Part shown: piece by piece, positions 61,134 to 64,000 of the stretch | How the letters are laid out: the number at the start of each line of letters is the position of its first letter | Position numbering within the stretch: the stretch's first letter is position 1 | From: Sphingobium sp. Z007 | GTDB taxonomy: Bacteria; Pseudomonadota; Alphaproteobacteria; Sphingomonadales; Sphingomonadaceae | Length of the DNA: 64,000 bases | Direction: 5' to 3' | Assembly: GCF_900013425.1 (NCBI RefSeq) | Contig: NZ_FBXK01000001.1 | Location: forward strand, 284,001-348,000 | Made by a program: the position numbers and the translations under genes | The notes under the pieces: model-generated | Database searches by the model: none | Told to the model about the DNA's origin: nothing | Seen by the model: the letters and a program-made list of their open reading frames with translations, nothing else

Positions 61134-61863
61134 CGCGTGGCACCTTTGTTTCCTGAAGCAGCATTTCGGCGAGCGCGTGTGGCCGGGTCTGCTGCGGCTG
61201 GTGGCCTGCATCGATGCGGATGATGCGTTGGGCATGGAGTTGCTGCGCGAACTCTTCCTGCGCCAACGGCGTCAATATCTGGTCACGCAGCGCCAGCACA
61301 TAGGTGGCGGGAATCCGCGCGGCGGCGGCGTAGCCCCAGTGCCGTTCCCGTTCGGTGCAGGCGGCAGGCCATTCATCCTCGCCCATGCGCGCCAGAAATG
61401 CGGTCTGCGCCGCTTCGTCCATATCATTGCAGAACATCGCGGCGAATCGTGCCTCGATCGGCATATCCCCGGCGAATGCGCGCGGGGCGGTGCGCGTGAG
61501 CATCTCCCTGATCGTCTCGCCCTCAAGCGGGCCGGCGCAGGCGACATAGACGATCCTGTCCACCTGCGCGCCGCACGCGACCGCCAGTCTGGGCAATATA
61601 GTCCCAGCCTGCGAGTGGCCCACAAAGACGCAGCGATCGACCCCGGCCGATGCGACATCGTACGCCAGTTCATCAATGACGGCGTCCAGGCCAAGCCCGT
61701 TTGTGTCGCGGCCCCGCTTCGCGCCGCAGCCGGGGATGTCCAGGATCAGCGGCGACTCCATGTCGGGCGCCTGCACCGCCAGCGCCGCGATCACCTCGTT
61801 CCAGATCCAGCCGCCCTGTTTGCCGCCGTGCAGGAATATCATGCGCGACCGATTGTCGTCCAT
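61123..61863 (-). CDS. Alpha/beta hydrolase
   Basis: 246 residues from ATG 61863 (another ATG at 61869). RMIFLHGGKQGGWIWNEV, VFVGHSQAGTILPRLA with the nucleophile Ser, and IDAGHQPQQTRPHALAEML with the His. The acid is expected in YVLALRDQILTP (Asp). Could hydrolyse an ester, a thioester or a C-C bond of a diketone; not determinable. First gene of the operon; divergent from the enoyl-CoA hydratase gene at 61973. Confidence 0.8.
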   Translation of the reverse strand: MDDNRSRMIFLHGGKQGGWIWNEVIAALAVQAPDMESPLILDIPGCGAKRGRDTNGLGLDAVIDELAYDVASAGVDRCVFVGHSQAGTILPRLAVACGAQVDRIVYVACAGPLEGETIREMLTRTAPRAFAGDMPIEARFAAMFCNDMDEAAQTAFLARMGEDEWPAACTERERHWGYAAAARIPATYVLALRDQILTPLAQEEFAQQLHAQRIIRIDAGHQPQQTRPHALAEMLLQETKVPRDDR

Positions 61864-61972
61864 AGCCATCAATTTCCCCTCCCGACGATCCAAGGCATCT
61901 TGCACTTTTTGCTATATTACCTAGTGAACCATGATCGGCATCGACGGTCAAATCATAGTGGAGAGTGGAAGC

Positions 61973-62779
61973 GTGGCAGAGATAGATGGAGCGCTGGCCC
62001 CTGAAGTGCTGGTGGACAATGAGGACGGTGTCCGTATCATCACGCTGAACCGTCCCGACAAGCTTAATGCGCTGGCAGACGGGATCATGACCCTGCTGGC
62101 CGACGCGACCGCTGATGCGGCGCGCGATCCCACCGTGGGTTGCGTCATTGTGACCGGCGCGGGGCGTGGTTTCTGCGCCGGTGGCGACCTCAAGGGCGGG
62201 GCGCAAAAACCGCTGCCTGCAAGCAACGATGTGGGCGGTCGGGTGGAGCAGGGCTTCGCCAGGTTGCGCGGCTTCATGGAAACCTCCCGCCTGCTGCACG
62301 AAATGCCCAAGCCGACGATCGCGATGGTGAATGGCCCGGTGGCGGGTGCGGGCATCGGCATCGCCGGGGCGTGCGACCTGCGCTTCGCGGGGCGTTCTGC
62401 AACATTCCTGTCCGCTTTCGACCGGATCGGCGCGGGCGGAGATTTCGGTTCCAGCTATTTCTGGACCAAGATCGTGGGATCGGGCGTGGCGCGCGAAATC
62501 TTTCTGCTGGGCGAGAAATATGATGCCGAAGCGGCGCTGGCCAAAGGCATCTATACTCGCCTCTTCGAGGACGCGGCATTGCGGCAGGAAACGCTCAAGG
62601 CCGCCCATCGCCTCGCCAACGGGCCGCGCATGGGCTATCGCTATATGAAATCGAACCTCAACATCGCCGAAGACAGCGCGTTCGAAACCGCGCTCGATCA
62701 TGAGGCGCTGAACATGGGCCTATCGACCACCGCCACGGCGCAAATCTACAAGGCGATGCAGGAGGCGAAGGGCGCCTGA
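61973..62779 (+). CDS. Enoyl-CoA hydratase/isomerase family protein
   Basis: 268 residues from GTG 61973, which has GGAGAGTGGAA directly upstream; an ATG at 61931 would add 14 residues without homology. IITLNRPDKLNALADGI, GRGFCAGGDLKGGAQKP, MVNGPVAGAGIGIAGACDLRFA and the unusual SAFDRIGAGGDFGSSYFWTKIVG where most hydratases read GLI-P-D-GG. Typical of hydratases in the 1,2-epoxyphenylacetyl-CoA isomerase/PaaG neighbourhood. Followed by a 14-bp-arm hairpin. Confidence 0.85.
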   Translation: MAEIDGALAPEVLVDNEDGVRIITLNRPDKLNALADGIMTLLADATADAARDPTVGCVIVTGAGRGFCAGGDLKGGAQKPLPASNDVGGRVEQGFARLRGFMETSRLLHEMPKPTIAMVNGPVAGAGIGIAGACDLRFAGRSATFLSAFDRIGAGGDFGSSYFWTKIVGSGVAREIFLLGEKYDAEAALAKGIYTRLFEDAALRQETLKAAHRLANGPRMGYRYMKSNLNIAEDSAFETALDHEALNMGLSTTATAQIYKAMQEAKGA

Positions 62780-62787
62780 TCGCCAGC

Positions 62788-62830
62788 GCCGTTCGTCGAT
62801 CGGGCGCGCTGGCGCGGATCGACGAACGGC
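62788..62830. terminator. Hairpin after the enoyl-CoA hydratase gene
   Basis: GCCGTTCGTCGATC, fifteen bases, then the exact complement: 14-bp arms, 8 bases after the stop codon. No T-run. Probable terminator or mRNA 3'-end stabiliser. Confidence 0.6.
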
Positions 62831-63149
62831 ACCTGATGCCCGCGCGCATGGATGCCCTGCCGGTCGGCGAAGCTGCTGCTGGCGATGGCCATGCCATTGC
62901 CCGCCGACTCAACCAGCCGCCAGTCGTCCAGCGGCGCCGTACCCAATATGACGGTCAGTCGCGCGACAGTCATTGGCGGGCCAGGGTCGCTCATCAAATA
63001 TCCTGGCTCGATATCGACTTGGGCGTTGCTGACGCCTGCCGATACTATGATGGCCACTGTTGTGTAGACCTATTTGACCAAGTTGTATAGGAAGTGCCAT
63101 GGCATTGTCAGCAACGGTATCGAACGACAGCCCTGGGAGAATGGGTCAG
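62831..63149. other. Intergenic region, no convincing gene
   Basis: A minus-strand frame of about 100 codons (62746-63057) crosses this stretch but includes the hairpin and shows no recognisable family or clear ribosome binding site. The region holds the operator-like sequence at 63068-63085 and the leader of the acyl-CoA dehydrogenase gene. Confidence 0.4.
63068..63085. promoter_or_regulatory. Operator-like sequence upstream of acyl-CoA dehydrogenase gene
   Basis: ACCTATTTGACCAAGTTG; 15 of 18 bases agree with the palindromic site at 31983-32000. It lies 65 bases before the start codon, the same distance as the other site from the VOC gene. Confidence 0.5.
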
Positions 63150-64000
63150 ATGGATTTGAGCTATGGGGAAGGCGCCGAAGTCTTTCGTCAGGAAGTGCGC
63201 AGCTTCCTGAAAGGCGCATGGCAGCCGGGCGAACGGCGCAAGGATGAGCTGAAGGCCTTCATCCGCGATTTCCGCACGCAGGCGACGGATGCGGGCTATC
63301 TCTATCGCGCCATTCCCAAGCAATATGGCGGGTCGGAGCAGGCGGCCGACGTCGTCAAGGCGCAGGTCATCCGCGAAGAGTTCGCCCGCGCCCGCGCGCC
63401 GATGGAGACAGGCGGCAACGGCATGTCGATGCTGGTCCCTACTTTGCTGGAAAAGGGCACGGACGAACAGAAGGACATGTTTATCCGTCAGACGATGGCG
63501 GGCGACATGATGTGGGGCCAGGGCTATTCCGAACCGGGCACCGGGTCCGACCTGGCATCGGTGCGCACGCGGGCGGAACTGGTCGGCGACGAATGGGTCA
63601 TCAACGGCCAGAAGATCTGGACCAGCCAGGGCGACCGCGCTACTCATATGTTCGGTCTGTTTCGCACCGAGCCGCAGGCCTCCAAACATGGCGGCATTTC
63701 CTATCTGATGCTGGACCTCAATCAACCCGGCGTCACTCGTCGACCGATCCGCCAGATGACGGGCGAGGCGGGCTTCTACGAATTTTTCTTCGACAATGCG
63801 AAGGCGCCGGCCAGCTGGATCGTGGGCGAACGCGGCGATGGTTGGAACGTGTCGCGCACGACGCTCAAACATGAACGCGCGTCGATCGGCTCGGCCGACG
63901 CGCTGGGCGGTACTTTCCGCAAGCTGGTCGAACTGGCGCAGGAGATGGAGATTGACGGCCAGCCCGCGATCAGGGACGCCAAGATCCGCGACGCGCTGAC
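63150..64000 (+). CDS. Acyl-CoA dehydrogenase, cut by window end
   Basis: At least 283 residues from ATG 63150 (GGGAGA ten bases upstream; ATG at 63141 or 63099 are alternatives). WGQGYSEPGTGSDLASVRTRAELVG, VINGQKIWTSQGDRATHMFGLFRTE, LDLNQPGVTRRPIRQMTGEAGFYEFFFDNAKAP and GWNVSRTTLKHER are typical of the large subunit of the paired acyl-CoA dehydrogenases. By analogy with the two earlier pairs a smaller partner gene is likely just beyond the window. The frame is open to the last base. Confidence 0.9.
   Translation, partial: MDLSYGEGAEVFRQEVRSFLKGAWQPGERRKDELKAFIRDFRTQATDAGYLYRAIPKQYGGSEQAADVVKAQVIREEFARARAPMETGGNGMSMLVPTLLEKGTDEQKDMFIRQTMAGDMMWGQGYSEPGTGSDLASVRTRAELVGDEWVINGQKIWTSQGDRATHMFGLFRTEPQASKHGGISYLMLDLNQPGVTRRPIRQMTGEAGFYEFFFDNAKAPASWIVGERGDGWNVSRTTLKHERASIGSADALGGTFRKLVELAQEMEIDGQPAIRDAKIRDAL

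Noticed and set aside
62746..63057. 103-codon minus-strand frame after the enoyl-CoA hydratase gene
   Set aside because: Overlaps the 3' end of the hydratase and the terminator-like hairpin; no family recognised.
1..64000. rRNA, tRNA, replication origin or toxin-antitoxin genes
   Set aside because: None recognised by eye on either strand; a covariance-model search would be needed to exclude small RNAs.

Overview
The window is GC-rich, densely packed DNA that looks like an accessory replicon (conjugative plasmid or mobile island) of an alphaproteobacterium. The style of the catabolic genes, the conjugation genes and the insertion sequences most suggests a sphingomonad (Sphingobium/Novosphingobium type). 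That placement is recognition and inference, since no rRNA or housekeeping gene is present.

Layout. (1) 1-2.7 kb: tail of a conjugation region, with the C-terminal helicase part of a MobF/TraI-type relaxase and a VirB1-like lytic transglycosylase. (2) 2.7-4.3 kb: scar region with an IS5-family fragment fused to an IS630-family fragment, then the C-terminal stub of a coniferyl-type aldehyde dehydrogenase. (3) 4.3-8.0 kb: a small operon encoding a cytochrome P450 fused to a DUF3237 domain, a TetR regulator and an epoxide hydrolase. (4) 8.2-15.8 kb: a nest of mobile elements. A broken pRiA4b ORF-3-like gene is cut by an IS256-family element (IS256-b). An IS110-family element (IS1111 style) sits in the terminal repeat of IS256-b. 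A second IS256 element (IS256-a) has inserted in the transposase of that IS110, and IS256-a itself carries an IS110 copy in both of its terminal repeats. All lengths and target duplications add up exactly. An IS3-family remnant closes the nest.

(5) 16.2-64 kb: a large CoA-dependent catabolic region. It holds many acyl-CoA dehydrogenases (two are adjacent large/small pairs like the heteromeric ChsE/FadE enzymes of steroid side-chain degradation), enoyl-CoA hydratases, class III CoA-transferases (one a double-length fusion), a fatty-acyl-CoA ligase, three thiolase-like proteins lacking the usual nucleophilic cysteine (two partnered with DUF35 proteins, as in Ltp2/ChsH2 retro-aldolases), SDRs, alcohol and aldehyde dehydrogenases, a CYP101-like P450 with its 2Fe-2S ferredoxin, VOC proteins, amidohydrolases, alpha/beta hydrolases and several TetR and FadR-type GntR regulators. 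Together they suggest oxidation, CoA activation and stepwise shortening or ring opening of a bulky cyclic carboxylic acid or alcohol (steroid, bile-acid or terpenoid class). The actual substrate cannot be read from the sequence.

(6) At 52.8-56.6 kb a minimal Tn3-family transposon (TnpA plus serine resolvase, 38-bp inverted repeats, 5-bp target duplication) splits one SDR gene of the cluster. Removing it and one target copy restores an intact 257-residue frame. The window ends inside another acyl-CoA dehydrogenase gene. I saw no CRISPR array, rRNA or tRNA gene.
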